Of a stretch of 64,000 bases of DNA, positions 8,845-18,566 are shown one piece after another (within the stretch, counting starts at the first letter, position 1; every line of letters starts with the position of its first letter). Source of the DNA: Sinorhizobium terangae. Lineage in GTDB: Bacteria; Pseudomonadota; Alphaproteobacteria; Rhizobiales; Rhizobiaceae. Below the pieces are notes generated by a model. It saw only the letters and a list, made by a program, of their open reading frames with translations, made no database searches and was not told where the DNA came from. The stretch is from NCBI RefSeq assembly GCF_009601505.1, contig NZ_WITC01000100.1:53628-117627 (forward strand). Reading direction: 5' to 3'. The position numbers and the translations under genes are program-made.

Positions 8845-9984
8845 ATGCACGAACCAGAATTCCTCTCCGCCTCCAACAGGCTCACCATCGATCTTGCGGC
8901 GCTGGCCGACAATTGGCGCGCCATGAACGAGCGCTCCGGCACGGCTCGCGCGGCCGCCGTTCTGAAGGCAGATGCCTATGGGCTCGGCATTGCGCAGGCG
9001 GCCCCTGCCCTTTACGCCGCCGGTGCACGCGACTTCTTCGTCGCCAACGCGGAAGAAGGGGCGGAGCTCCGCCCTTTGGTTCCGGATGGGCGCATCTACA
9101 TTCTGGCCGGCATGTGGCCAGGCAACGAGGAACTCTTCTTCGACTACGATCTAGTGCCGATCATCAACTCGGAGGAACAACTCGCCGTCTTCATGGCGTC
9201 GCTTTCCGAACGCGGCGACCACCCTTGCGTGCTTCACGTCGACACCGGCATGAACCGGCTCGGGCTATCGGTCGAGGAAGCCGTCACGCTTGCCAACGAT
9301 CCTGCGCGTCCGGCAAGTTTCTCACCCGTGCTGATCATGAGCCATCTTGCCTGCGGTGATGATCCCAGACATCCGATGAACCTTTATCAGCTCGAGCGCT
9401 TCCGTGAGGCGGCCGCCGCCTTCGAGGGCGTCCCGGCGAGCCTTGCGAATTCCGGCGGTGTTTTCCTCGGCAAGGACTACCATTTCGACCTCACACGCCC
9501 CGGGATTGCAGTTTATGGCGGCGAGGCGGTGAACGGTGCGATCAATCCGATGAAGCCGGTGGTGACCGCCGAAGCGCGCATCATCCAGGTCCGCACAGTC
9601 CCCTCCGGCGCAACGGCGAGCTATGGCGCATCGGCACGCTTCGCCCGCGAAAGCCGCATCGCAACGGTCGCGATCGGCTATGCCGACGGATATCACCGCT
9701 CGGTATCCGGCGGCGGTGTGACGCTCAGGCAGGCGATGCCTTCCGGCGCCTATGGCTTCCTGCATGGCAGGAAGGTGCCGCATGTCGGCCGGGTCACCAT
9801 GGACCTCAGCCTGTTCGACGTCACCGACCTGCCGGAAAAGGCCGTTCGCGCCGGCGACTATATCGAGCTTTTTGGGCGCAATGTCGCGATAGACGACGTC
9901 GCGCGCGCCGGCGGAACGATCGGCTACGAGCTGCTGACGAGCCTTGGCCATCGCTATCATCGAAGCTATATCGGCGGCGCTTGA
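8845..9984 (+). CDS. alr: Alanine racemase
   Basis: A PLP-dependent enzyme interconverting L- and D-alanine for peptidoglycan synthesis. From the ATG at 8845 the protein is 379 residues, the family norm. The PLP lysine is K41 in AAVLKADAYGLG. The HVDTGMNRLGL motif, and the catalytic tyrosine in TASYGASARF in the C-terminal half, are also visible. A frame from 8812 adds 11 residues of no family character, so the downstream ATG is preferred. The gene stands between the dnaB repeat and radA. Confidence 0.96.
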   Translation: MHEPEFLSASNRLTIDLAALADNWRAMNERSGTARAAAVLKADAYGLGIAQAAPALYAAGARDFFVANAEEGAELRPLVPDGRIYILAGMWPGNEELFFDYDLVPIINSEEQLAVFMASLSERGDHPCVLHVDTGMNRLGLSVEEAVTLANDPARPASFSPVLIMSHLACGDDPRHPMNLYQLERFREAAAAFEGVPASLANSGGVFLGKDYHFDLTRPGIAVYGGEAVNGAINPMKPVVTAEARIIQVRTVPSGATASYGASARFARESRIATVAIGYADGYHRSVSGGGVTLRQAMPSGAYGFLHGRKVPHVGRVTMDLSLFDVTDLPEKAVRAGDYIELFGRNVAIDDVARAGGTIGYELLTSLGHRYHRSYIGGA

Positions 9985-10130
9985 ACGCGGGGCCATTGCT
10001 GCTTCGACGGACAGTCGCCGAAAAACACCCTTTCGGGCAGCCTTTCGCGGCATTATGTGAACAGCGGCGGTGATTCTCGGAATCGCGGCCGTATTCACGC
10101 AGCCTCCCGCATATCCGAAAGCTAGTCTCG

Positions 10131-11537
10131 ATGGCGAAAGCCCGCACCCAGTTCATCTGCCAGAATTGCGGCACCGTGCATTCCCGCTGGGCGGGCAAGT
10201 GCGATGGCTGCGGCGAGTGGAACACGATCATCGAGGAAGACCCGACGGCGGGCATCGGCGGCGGCCCATCGCGCGCGCCGAAGAAGGGTCGGCCTGTCGC
10301 GCTCACCACCCTTTCCGGCGAGATCGAGGACGCGCCGCGTATCGAGACGGGCATATCCGAACTCGACCGCGTCACCGGCGGCGGCTTCGTGCGCGGGTCG
10401 GCTTTGCTCGTCGGCGGCGATCCCGGCATCGGCAAGTCGACCGTGCTGATGCAGGCGGCAGCGGCCCTTTCCCGCCGCAAGCATCGCGTCATCTATGTCT
10501 CGGGCGAGGAGGCCGTCGCCCAGGTGCGTCTGCGTGCCCAGCGGCTCGGGGCGGCCGACAGCGACGTGCTTCTCGCCGCCGAGACCAATGTCGAAGACAT
10601 CCTGGCGACGCTTGCGGACGGCAAGCGCCCTGATCTCGTCATCATCGATTCGATCCAGACGCTATGGAGCGACATCGTCGATTCGGCGCCCGGGACCGTG
10701 ACCCAGGTACGCACCGGCGTCCAGGCGATGATCCGCTTCGCCAAGCAGACCGGCACGGCGGTCGTGCTCGTCGGCCATGTGACGAAGGAGGGCCAGATCG
10801 CCGGCCCGCGTGTCGTCGAGCACATGGTCGATGCTGTGCTCTATTTCGAGGGCGATCGCGGGCATCACTATCGCATCCTGAGGACGGTCAAGAACCGCTT
10901 CGGTCCGACCGACGAGATCGGCGTGTTCGAGATGTCGGACAGGGGCCTGCGCGAAGTCGCCAATCCGTCGGAGTTGTTTCTCGGGGAGCGCAACGAGAAG
11001 TCGCCGGGAGCCGCCGTCTTTGCCGGCATGGAAGGAACCCGGCCGGTGCTGGTGGAAGTGCAGGCGCTCGTCGCGCCGACGTCGCTTGGAACGCCGCGCC
11101 GTGCGGTCGTCGGCTGGGATTCCGCCCGCCTCTCGATGATCCTCGCCGTGCTCGAGGCCCATTGTGGCGTTCGCCTCGGCCAGCACGACGTTTATCTCAA
11201 TATTGCCGGCGGTTACCGCATTTCCGAGCCTGCCGCCGACCTGGCGGTCGCTTCCGCGCTGGTTTCCTCGCTTGCCGGGCTTGCCCTTCCGGCCGATTGC
11301 GTCTATTTCGGCGAAGTCAGCTTGTCGGGCGCCATCCGGCCGGTTGCGCATACTGCCCAACGTCTCAAGGAAGCTGAGAAGCTCGGTTTCTCCCAGGCCG
11401 TATTGCCGTCTGCATCGACCGAGCTGCCGAAGAACGGCAACGGCCGCTGGAGCGAAATGGAGAGCCTGCCGGATCTCGTGGCGCGTATCGCCGGATCGCG
11501 GAGCGCTCTGAGGCAGACGGAAGGCGAAGACGAATGA
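10131..11537 (+). CDS. radA: DNA repair protein RadA
   Basis: A RecA-related ATPase that drives branch migration in recombinational repair. The 468 residues show the N-terminal C4 zinc finger (C10, C13, C24, C27), Walker A GGDPGIGKST at about residue 93, the RadA-specific KNRFG motif (VKNRFGPTDEIGVFEM) and a C-terminal Lon-protease-like domain (SLSGAIRPVAH). The protein starts at 10131, about 145 bases after alr, and is followed by cvpA. Confidence 0.97.
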   Translation: MAKARTQFICQNCGTVHSRWAGKCDGCGEWNTIIEEDPTAGIGGGPSRAPKKGRPVALTTLSGEIEDAPRIETGISELDRVTGGGFVRGSALLVGGDPGIGKSTVLMQAAAALSRRKHRVIYVSGEEAVAQVRLRAQRLGAADSDVLLAAETNVEDILATLADGKRPDLVIIDSIQTLWSDIVDSAPGTVTQVRTGVQAMIRFAKQTGTAVVLVGHVTKEGQIAGPRVVEHMVDAVLYFEGDRGHHYRILRTVKNRFGPTDEIGVFEMSDRGLREVANPSELFLGERNEKSPGAAVFAGMEGTRPVLVEVQALVAPTSLGTPRRAVVGWDSARLSMILAVLEAHCGVRLGQHDVYLNIAGGYRISEPAADLAVASALVSSLAGLALPADCVYFGEVSLSGAIRPVAHTAQRLKEAEKLGFSQAVLPSASTELPKNGNGRWSEMESLPDLVARIAGSRSALRQTEGEDE

Positions 11538-11681
11538 CCTCGGCGGGGATCGGCAAGAGCGTCCGCAGATGTGCGCCTTGACAATTGGTCGTGGAAAGAC
11601 GTTCTGAGTGCGTGCAGACACGACCGACGGCGGATAAGCTTGGTGTGGCCCGGATCAAGACGGGGTCGGAGTAAAGACAAC

Positions 11682-12278
11682 ATGCCCATTACAATTCTCG
11701 ATGGTATCGTTCTCGGCGTTGCGCTGTTTTCGGCCATCCTCGCCATGGTCCGCGGGTTCTCGCGCGAGGTCCTGTCGGTTGCGAGCTGGGTCGGCGCGGC
11801 GGCGGCCGCCTATTTCCTCTATCCCTTTCTGCTGCCCTATGCCTCGCAATACACCAGCAGCGACACGGTCGCGATGGCCGGCTCGGCCGCCGTGGTCTTC
11901 CTGGTGGCGCTGATCGTCATCTCCTTCATCACCATGCGGATCGCCGATTTCATCATCGACAGCCGCATCGGCGCGCTCGACCGGACCCTTGGCTTCCTGT
12001 TCGGCGCCGCCCGCGGCATCCTGCTCGTCGTCGTCGCGATGCTGTTCTTCAACTGGCTGGTGGCACCGCAGCAACAGCCGATCTGGGTTACCCAGGCGAA
12101 ATCGAAACCGCTGCTTGACAATCTCGGCAACAAGCTGATCGCGCTTTTGCCGGAAGAGGCCGACGCCACGATCCTCGATCGCTTGCGCGGCAAGGACAAC
12201 ACGGGCGAAGGCGAACCGGAAACCCCGCCGGGCCCGGCCGAACAGCCCCCCGTCCAGGATGCGCCGACGAACGGCTGA
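11682..12278 (+). CDS. cvpA: CvpA family membrane protein
   Basis: A 198-residue inner membrane protein with four hydrophobic segments in the first 125 residues and a Pro/Glu-rich cytoplasmic tail. CvpA proteins were named for colicin V production, have been linked to envelope stress, and very often precede purF, as here. The ATG at 11682 has ggag about ten bases upstream and matches the family N-terminus; an in-frame extension to 11571 has no membrane-protein character. A short terminator hairpin follows. Confidence 0.92.
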   Translation: MPITILDGIVLGVALFSAILAMVRGFSREVLSVASWVGAAAAAYFLYPFLLPYASQYTSSDTVAMAGSAAVVFLVALIVISFITMRIADFIIDSRIGALDRTLGFLFGAARGILLVVVAMLFFNWLVAPQQQPIWVTQAKSKPLLDNLGNKLIALLPEEADATILDRLRGKDNTGEGEPETPPGPAEQPPVQDAPTNG

Positions 12279-12302
12279 GATAGAACATCAGTTTGCGACA
12301 AG

Positions 12303-12320
12303 GCCCGCTGCGCGGGCTTT
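12303..12320 (+). terminator. Short intrinsic terminator after cvpA
   Basis: Stem gcccgc (12303-12308) and gcgggc (12312-12317) with a three-base loop, followed by ttt. It lies 25 bases after the cvpA stop and separates it from purF, so purF probably has its own promoter in 12321-12426. Confidence 0.65.
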
Positions 12321-12426
12321 GTCCATTTGGAAATAACGCTTGCTGCTGTTTTCGTTTAAGATCGCTTGAAGACGGGCAGCCTGATCACGATATGCGCACC
12401 GGCATGGAGCAAAAGGCGAACTTGTG

Positions 12427-13917
12427 ATGACCGATCTTAGATCCCGTGAAATCCACGACGAACTCGATGGCGACACCCTGCACGAGGAATGCGGTGTCTT
12501 CGGCATTCTGGGACATCCGGATGCAGCCACACTGACGGCGCTCGGATTGCACGCGCTCCAGCATCGCGGCCAGGAAGCGGCCGGTATCGTCACCTTCGAC
12601 GGCAAGCAGTTCTATACCGAAAAGCGCATGGGTCTCGTCGGAGATCACTATACCGACCCCGCCACGCTGGCCAAGCTGCCCGGCTTTATTTCCATCGGGC
12701 ACACGCGCTACTCGACGACCGGCGAGGTGGCGCTGCGCAACGTCCAGCCGCTCTTTGCCGAACTCGAAGTCGGCGGCATCGCTATCGCCCATAACGGCAA
12801 CTTCACCAACGGGCTGACGCTGCGTCGCCAGTTGATCGCCGACGGCGCGATATGCCAATCGACCTCGGACACGGAAGTCGTCCTTCACCTCATTGCCCGC
12901 TCCAAGCAGACCTCCTCCTCCGATCGCTTCATCGACGCCATCCGCCAGATGGAAGGCGGCTATTCGATGCTGGCGATGACGCGCACCAAGCTGATCGCCG
13001 CGCGCGACCCAATCGGTATCCGCCCCCTCGTCATGGGCGAACTCGACGGCAAGCCGATCTTCTGCTCGGAAACCTGCGCACTCGACATCATTGGCGCCAA
13101 ATACATTCGTGATATCGAGAACGGCGAAGTGGTCATTTGCGAGATCCAGCCGGACGGCTCGATTTCGATCGACGCGCGCAAGCCGGAAGCACCGCAGCCG
13201 GAACGCCTCTGCCTCTTCGAATATGTCTACTTTGCACGCCCGGATTCGGTCGTCGGCGGTCGCAGCGTCTATGTGGCGCGCAAGAACATGGGCGTCAATC
13301 TCGCCAAGGAATCGCCCGTCGAGGCGGATGTGGTCGTACCTGTGCCCGACGGCGGCACGCCGGCTGCGCTCGGCTATGCACAGCAGAGCGGCATTCCCTT
13401 CGAATACGGCATCATCCGCAACCACTATGTCGGACGGACCTTCATCGAGCCGACGCAGCAGATCCGGGCGTTCGGCGTCAAGCTGAAGCATTCGGCCAAC
13501 CGTGCCATGATCAAGGACAAGCGCGTGGTGCTCGTCGATGATTCCATCGTGCGCGGCACGACGTCGGTCAAGATCGTACAGATGATCCGCGATGCCGGCG
13601 CACGCGAGGTGCATATCCGTGTTGCTAGCCCGATGATCTTCCATCCGGACTTCTATGGTATCGATACGCCGGACCGCGACAAGTTGCTCGCCAACCAGCA
13701 TCCCGATCTCGCGTCCATGTGCCGCTTCATCGGCGCTGACTCACTCGAATTCCTGTCGATCGACGGGCTCTACCGGGCTGTCGGGGGTGTAGCGCGCGAC
13801 CCGCAAGCGCCGCAATTCACCGATCATTATTTCACCGGGGACTACCCGACGCGCCTGCTCGACCAGGATGGCGCAAGCAATGTCCGCAAACTCTCGGTTC
13901 TCGCCAGCAACGGATAA
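12427..13917 (+). CDS. purF: Amidophosphoribosyltransferase
   Basis: Catalyses the first committed step of purine synthesis: PRPP plus glutamine to phosphoribosylamine. The class II glutaminase domain begins at C22 (CGVFGILGH) after a 21-residue propeptide that is normally removed to expose the nucleophile. The C-terminal phosphoribosyltransferase domain has the PRPP loop VVLVDDSIVRGTT. Length is 496 residues from the ATG at 12427; a GTG lies one codon earlier. The SDR gene follows 11 bases downstream and probably shares the transcript. Confidence 0.97.
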   Translation: MTDLRSREIHDELDGDTLHEECGVFGILGHPDAATLTALGLHALQHRGQEAAGIVTFDGKQFYTEKRMGLVGDHYTDPATLAKLPGFISIGHTRYSTTGEVALRNVQPLFAELEVGGIAIAHNGNFTNGLTLRRQLIADGAICQSTSDTEVVLHLIARSKQTSSSDRFIDAIRQMEGGYSMLAMTRTKLIAARDPIGIRPLVMGELDGKPIFCSETCALDIIGAKYIRDIENGEVVICEIQPDGSISIDARKPEAPQPERLCLFEYVYFARPDSVVGGRSVYVARKNMGVNLAKESPVEADVVVPVPDGGTPAALGYAQQSGIPFEYGIIRNHYVGRTFIEPTQQIRAFGVKLKHSANRAMIKDKRVVLVDDSIVRGTTSVKIVQMIRDAGAREVHIRVASPMIFHPDFYGIDTPDRDKLLANQHPDLASMCRFIGADSLEFLSIDGLYRAVGGVARDPQAPQFTDHYFTGDYPTRLLDQDGASNVRKLSVLASNG

Positions 13918-13928
13918 AAGACAATCAA

Positions 13929-14669
13929 ATGACGCCCAATCTGAAAGACCGGGTCGCCCTGGTCACCGGCGCATCGCGCGGCATCGGCTATTTCACTGCC
14001 CTCGAATTGGCTAAGGCTGGCGCGCATGTCATCGCCTGCGCGCGCACGGTCGGTGGCCTTGAGGAACTGGACGATGCCATCAAGGCGGTCGGCGGTTCGG
14101 CGACGCTCGTCCCCTTCGATCTCGCGGACATGGCGGCAATCGACAAGCTCGGAGGAGCGGTCCACGAGCGTTGGGGCAAACTCGATATCCTCGTTGCCAA
14201 TGCCGGTGTGCTCGGCACGATTTCGCCAATCGGCCATGTCGAGGCCAAGGTGTTCGAAAAGGTGATGACCATCAACGTCACCGCGACCTGGCGGCTGATC
14301 CGGTCGGTTGAGCCGCTGCTCGTCAAATCCGACGCGGGCCGGGCCCTCATTGTCTCATCGGGCGCAGCGCACAAGTGCAAGCCCTTCTGGGGCCCCTACT
14401 CCGCCTCCAAGGCGGCCGTCGAGGCGCTGGCACGCACCTGGGCGCACGAAACCCAGCGCCTGCCGCTCCGCATTCTCAGCGTCGATCCGGGGCCGACCCG
14501 CACGGCAATGCGGGCCCAGGCGGTACCCGGCGAAGATCCGGCAACCGTGCCGCATCCGTCCGAGGTCGCGGCCGCGCTGATGCCGCTTCTCGGGCCAGAC
14601 CAGACCGAGACCGGCAAACTGTTCCTGGTTCGCGAAAACAGGATCGTCGACTATCGGATGCCGGAATAA
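13929..14669 (+). CDS. SDR family NAD(P)-dependent oxidoreductase
   Basis: A 246-residue classical short-chain dehydrogenase. The nucleotide-binding motif is TGASRGIG (about residues 14-21). The NAG-type motif is ANAGVLG, the active-site Ser lies in LIVSSGAA and the catalytic pair is YSASK (about residues 158-162). The substrate is not evident. It follows purF by 11 bases, an arrangement I associate with rhizobia, but no purine-related function is implied. A strong hairpin lies downstream. Confidence 0.9.
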   Translation: MTPNLKDRVALVTGASRGIGYFTALELAKAGAHVIACARTVGGLEELDDAIKAVGGSATLVPFDLADMAAIDKLGGAVHERWGKLDILVANAGVLGTISPIGHVEAKVFEKVMTINVTATWRLIRSVEPLLVKSDAGRALIVSSGAAHKCKPFWGPYSASKAAVEALARTWAHETQRLPLRILSVDPGPTRTAMRAQAVPGEDPATVPHPSEVAAALMPLLGPDQTETGKLFLVRENRIVDYRMPE

Positions 14670-14703
14670 CCGGAGCAATTCCGGGAAATTCAAGCGAAAA
14701 AGA

Positions 14704-14738
14704 AAGCCACCACGGTCATCCGTGGTGGCTTCTTCTTT
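14704..14738 (+). terminator. Intrinsic terminator after the purF-SDR operon
   Basis: A perfect 12-base stem, aagccaccacgg (14704-14715) and ccgtggtggctt (14720-14731), with a tcat loop, is followed by a T-rich tract. It lies between the convergent SDR and pssA genes. Confidence 0.85.
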
Positions 14739-14770
14739 TATTACGAGGCCCTTTTTACGAGGCCTTCCTG

Positions 14771-15640
14771 TCAGTCGTTATCGCCCGGCAGTCCATCGCC
14801 CCCCTGCGCCGGGTGTGCCGGCCAGTCGCCATATTTGCGCTGCCAGGAGCGGGCGCCGAACGGCAGGCTGATCAGATAGGCGAGCGCCGTCACCACCATC
14901 GTTTCCCATGTATAGGTCATCAGCGTCGCGACATAGAAGACGACGACGAGGATCGCCGGCAGGACGAGATCGCGGCGCACGCGGTTCTCCGACTTGCCGG
15001 ACCAGACCGGCAGGCGGCTGACCAGAAGGAAGGCGATCAGCACTGTATAGGCCGACGCGATAAGCGCAAACAGCCGATCCGGCGCAAGGCCGAGCAGACC
15101 GAGATAGACCGGCAGCAACACCAGCATGGCGCCGGCAGGTGCCGGAACGCCGACGAAGTATTCCGACTGCCAGGATGCCTTGACCTGGCGCTCGGCCATG
15201 ACGTTGAAGCGTGCCAGCCGCAATCCGGTAGCAATCGCGTAGATCAGGGCGGCGATCCAGCCGATCGACCGCGCCTGATCCAGCACGAAGACATAAAGAA
15301 CCAGTGCCGGCGCGACGCCGAAATTGATGATGTCCGCGAGTGAATCCATCTGGCCGCCGAAGCTCGACGTCGCCTTGAGCAGCCGCGCGACCCGTCCATC
15401 GATACCGTCGAGGAACGCTGCAAACAGCACCATGGCGACGGCCAGTTCGACGCGGTTCTCGAAAGCGAGCCGGATGCCGGAGAGGCCGGCGCAGATCGCG
15501 AGCACAGTGATCATGTTGGGGATCATCAGGCGCAGCGGAATTTCGCGCAGGCGCGGCCCGCGCGCCTTGTCGTTCGATCCGTCCGTCTCCCCGGACGGTT
15601 GCACTGTTTCCGTCGGCTTTTCCTGCTGGGGCTCTTCCAT
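14771..15640 (-). CDS. pssA: CDP-diacylglycerol-serine O-phosphatidyltransferase
   Basis: Makes phosphatidylserine from CDP-diacylglycerol and serine, the precursor of phosphatidylethanolamine. The CDP-alcohol phosphatidyltransferase signature DGxxAR...G...D...D is visible (DGRVARLLKATSSFGGQMDS, then a further Asp in LAD). The 289 residues carry about eight membrane segments and a charged N-terminal tail. Its start lies 9 bases after the psd stop, so the two sequential enzymes are encoded in one operon. Confidence 0.95.
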   Translation of the reverse strand: MEEPQQEKPTETVQPSGETDGSNDKARGPRLREIPLRLMIPNMITVLAICAGLSGIRLAFENRVELAVAMVLFAAFLDGIDGRVARLLKATSSFGGQMDSLADIINFGVAPALVLYVFVLDQARSIGWIAALIYAIATGLRLARFNVMAERQVKASWQSEYFVGVPAPAGAMLVLLPVYLGLLGLAPDRLFALIASAYTVLIAFLLVSRLPVWSGKSENRVRRDLVLPAILVVVFYVATLMTYTWETMVVTALAYLISLPFGARSWQRKYGDWPAHPAQGGDGLPGDND

Positions 15641-15649
15641 GACGGCTCC

Positions 15650-16348
15650 TTATGCGCGGCGGCTGACAACCGGCCCCTTCGCGGAGCCGAATTCAGCAAG
15701 CACCGTTTCGCCGGCGACGGCGGTCTGCCCGACGCTGACGCGCGGCTCGGCTCCTTCCGGCAGAAACACATCAAGCCGGGAACCGAACCGGATGAGACCG
15801 AAGCGCTCGCCCGCTTCGAGCGAGGCGTTTTGCGCGGTCCAGCAGAGAATACGCCGCGCGACCAGGCCGGCAATCTGGACCACGCCGATTTCGCCGTGCT
15901 TCGTCTCGATGACGAGGCCGTTGCGTTCGTTTTCGTGGCTGGCCTTGTCGAGCTCGGCGTTTACGAACTTACCGGCCCGATAGGCGATGTGGCGCACGGT
16001 TCCGCTCATCGGAGCGCGGTTCACATGGCAATTGAAGACGTTCATGAAAACCGAGATGCGCAGCATGGGCGTCGACCCCAGGCCCAATTCATCCGGCGGG
16101 GTCATCACGGCAATCGAGGAGACACGGCCGTCGGCCGGGCTAATCACGAGGTCGTCGTCGATCGGCGTCATGCGTTCGGGATCGCGGAAGAAGTAGGCGC
16201 ACCAGGCGGTCAGCAGGAAGCCGAGCCACATCAGCGGTTCCCACAGTAAGCCAAGCACCAGCGACACAACGAAGAAGATCGCAATGAAGCGGTAGCCTTC
16301 CTTGTGCACCGGAACGAGCGTGTTTCGCACCGTGTTGACCAAGCTCAT
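15650..16348 (-). CDS. psd: Phosphatidylserine decarboxylase proenzyme
   Basis: Decarboxylates phosphatidylserine to phosphatidylethanolamine. It is the short PSD-A type (232 residues) with an N-terminal membrane region ([19 protein letters not shown]). The autocatalytic Gly-Ser cleavage site that creates the pyruvoyl group lies in [13 protein letters not shown] near the C-terminus. FNCHVNRAP is a conserved active-site region. It is followed directly by pssA. Phosphatidylethanolamine is a major rhizobial phospholipid and substrate for methylation to phosphatidylcholine. Confidence 0.95.
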   Translation of the reverse strand: MSLVNTVRNTLVPVHKEGYRFIAIFFVVSLVLGLLWEPLMWLGFLLTAWCAYFFRDPERMTPIDDDLVISPADGRVSSIAVMTPPDELGLGSTPMLRISVFMNVFNCHVNRAPMSGTVRHIAYRAGKFVNAELDKASHENERNGLVIETKHGEIGVVQIAGLVARRILCWTAQNASLEAGERFGLIRFGSRLDVFLPEGAEPRVSVGQTAVAGETVLAEFGSAKGPVVSRRA

Positions 16349-16449
16349 GAACTCTACTCCAGATTTGACGTGGCATGTGACCTAGCGCGAATCCCGGAGT
16401 CCGGCAACGTCGAAAGATTGGTGCCAGGCCGCGCATTCACCGTCCATCG

Positions 16450-18342
16450 TCACGCGGCTGGTTGGCCACGGTCGATGATGCCCAGATCGTCGCTCTCGCG
16501 CACCCGCTTCAGCTGCTCTTCCGCCTGAGTTGCTTCGCGCTGGCGGCTCCACATGGAAGCATAAAGGCCCTCGCGATCGATCAGTTCTCCATGCGTACCG
16601 CGCTCGGCGATCACGCCGTCCTTGAGGACGATGATTTCGTCCGCATGGATGACCGTCGACAGGCGGTGGGCGATGACGAGCGTCGTGCGGTTGCGGGACA
16701 CGATGTCCAGTGCCGCCTGAATTTCCTGTTCCGTCTTGGTATCGAGCGCGGATGTCGCCTCGTCGAGGATCAGGATCGGCGGCGCCTTCAGGATCGTGCG
16801 CGCGATCGCCACGCGCTGCTTCTCGCCACCTGAAAGTTTCAGCCCGCGCTCACCCACCATGGCCCGGAAACCGTCCGGAAGACCGCGGATGAACTGCGCA
16901 ATCTGCGCCGCCTCGGCAGCCGCCTCGACCTCAGAGTCGGATGCTTCGATGCGACCATAGCGGATGTTGTAGGCGATCGTATCGTTGAAGAGCACCGTGT
17001 CCTGCGGGACCATGCCGATCACCGAGCGCAGGCTTTTCTGCGTCACGTCGCGAACGTCCTGTCCATCGACGGTGATCGACCCATCCTGGACATCGTAGAA
17101 GCGGTAAAGCAGCCGCGACAACGTCGACTTGCCTGCCCCGGACGGTCCCACCACCGCCACCGTCTTGCCGGCGGGAACGTCGAAGGAAATGCCCTTGAGG
17201 ATTGGCCGGGCGGAATCGTAGGCGAAGTGCACGTCCCTGAAGGAGATCGCGCCCTTGTCGATCGTCAGTTCCTTCGCGTCCGGCTGATCGACCACTTCGG
17301 CCTGAACATCGAGGAGATCGAACATGTGCTCGATGTCGGTCAGGCCCTGGCGGATTTCGCGGTAGACAAAACCGATGAAATTCAGCGGGATGGCAAGCTG
17401 GATCAGCATCGCATTGACGAAGACGAAATCACCGATCGTCTGATCGCCGCGCTGCACGGCAAGCGCCGATATCGTCATCATCACCGCGGTACCCGCGCCG
17501 AAGATCAGCGCCTGACCGAAGTTCAGCCAGCCGAGCGAAGTCCAGACCTGGGTCGCAGCGCGCTCGTAGCGCTCCATCGATTTGTCGAAGCGCTTCGCCT
17601 CCATCTCTTCGTTGCCGAAATATTTGACCGTCTCGAAATTGAGGAGCGAGTCGATCGCCTTGGTGTTCGCATCGGTGTCGCTGTCGTTCATCGAGCGGCG
17701 AATAGCGATGCGCCAGTCGCTGGCGCGCACCGTGAACCAGATGTACAGCCAAACCGTCACGGCCGTCACGAAGAGATAGCTGAAGCCGTAGCCCCACCAG
17801 AAGATCACCGCCGTCAGCAGGAATTCGATCAGCGTCGGCACGCTGTTCAGGATGGTAAACCGGACGATCGTCTCGATGCCTTTGGTTCCGCGCTCGATGA
17901 TGCGCGAAAGCCCGCCCGTGCGCCGCTCGAGATGAAACCGGAGCGAGAGCTGATGCATGTGGACGAAGGTCCTGTAGGCAAGCTGCCGCACCGCATGCTG
18001 GCCGACGCTCGCAAAGAGTGCGTCACGCAGCTGGTTCAGACCCGCCTGCAGCAGACGCGCGAGGTTGTAGGCGAGCACCAGCATGACCGCGCCGGTCAGG
18101 AACTGCGGCAGCGAGGCCAGTGCGTCCGGCCTGCTGTTGAGCGCATCGGTGGCCCACTTGAAGAAATAGGGAACGAGAATAAGGACGACCTTCGCGACCA
18201 CGAGGATCACCGTCGCCCACACCACCCGCAATTTCAGGTCGGCGCGATCGGCCGGCCACATATAGGGCCAGAGGTTCGCGATCGTCTCGAACGGATTGCT
18301 CGTATTGGCCGAAACCGTCTTTTTCTGGGTCTGGGGTGCCAC
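16450..18342 (-). CDS. Atm1-like ABC transporter (fused membrane and ATPase domains)
   Basis: A 630-residue half-transporter of the ABCB/HMT family, which acts as a homodimer to export glutathione-linked or metal compounds. The membrane domain occupies about residues 25-340 with six segments. The ATPase domain has Walker A GPSGAGKST (about 407-415), signature LSGGEKQRVA and Walker B ILILDEATSALD. The start is GTG at 18342. The substrate is inferred from family resemblance only; similarity to mitochondrial Atm1 is typical of alphaproteobacterial members. Confidence 0.88.
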   Translation of the reverse strand: MAPQTQKKTVSANTSNPFETIANLWPYMWPADRADLKLRVVWATVILVVAKVVLILVPYFFKWATDALNSRPDALASLPQFLTGAVMLVLAYNLARLLQAGLNQLRDALFASVGQHAVRQLAYRTFVHMHQLSLRFHLERRTGGLSRIIERGTKGIETIVRFTILNSVPTLIEFLLTAVIFWWGYGFSYLFVTAVTVWLYIWFTVRASDWRIAIRRSMNDSDTDANTKAIDSLLNFETVKYFGNEEMEAKRFDKSMERYERAATQVWTSLGWLNFGQALIFGAGTAVMMTISALAVQRGDQTIGDFVFVNAMLIQLAIPLNFIGFVYREIRQGLTDIEHMFDLLDVQAEVVDQPDAKELTIDKGAISFRDVHFAYDSARPILKGISFDVPAGKTVAVVGPSGAGKSTLSRLLYRFYDVQDGSITVDGQDVRDVTQKSLRSVIGMVPQDTVLFNDTIAYNIRYGRIEASDSEVEAAAEAAQIAQFIRGLPDGFRAMVGERGLKLSGGEKQRVAIARTILKAPPILILDEATSALDTKTEQEIQAALDIVSRNRTTLVIAHRLSTVIHADEIIVLKDGVIAERGTHGELIDREGLYASMWSRQREATQAEEQLKRVRESDDLGIIDRGQPAA

Positions 18343-18363
18343 GTCTCAGTCCGCTTCCAGTTC

Positions 18364-18468
18364 TGCTGCATGTTTCCTTAAATCGGAGCCGATTCAAGGA
18401 TAAAACATGCGGCAATTCAAAGTGCCACAGCGTCGTTTGTGCGTCTGGAAAGACGCGCGGCGCTGTAG
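18364..18468 (+). repeat. Sinorhizobium-type intergenic repeat, copy A
   Basis: About 105 bases with two hairpin units: a left one (ctgcatgtttcctta ... gataaaacatgcggc) and a right one (cacagcgtc ... gcgcggcgctgtag). Copy B at 51262-51366 is the same element in reverse orientation, and a shortened copy C lies at 60863-60914. The repeat separates the LysM gene from the divergently placed ABC gene start region. Confidence 0.75.
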
Positions 18469-18475
18469 ATCGTCA

Positions 18476-18506
18476 ATGAAAAGCGGCGCCTTTGGGAGAC
18501 GCCGCG
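18476..18506 (-). terminator. Terminator downstream of the LysM gene
   Basis: On the minus strand an 8-base stem (gcggcgtc with ggcgccgc, one G-T pair) is followed by tttt. The plus-strand arms are 18483-18490 and 18498-18505. It lies about 60 bases past the stop of the LysM gene. Confidence 0.65.
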
Positions 18507-18566
18507 TTTTCTGACAGATAGGTCCGCCTGCTTCTCGCCGCAATGGAATTGCCGGCAAAAGGCAGA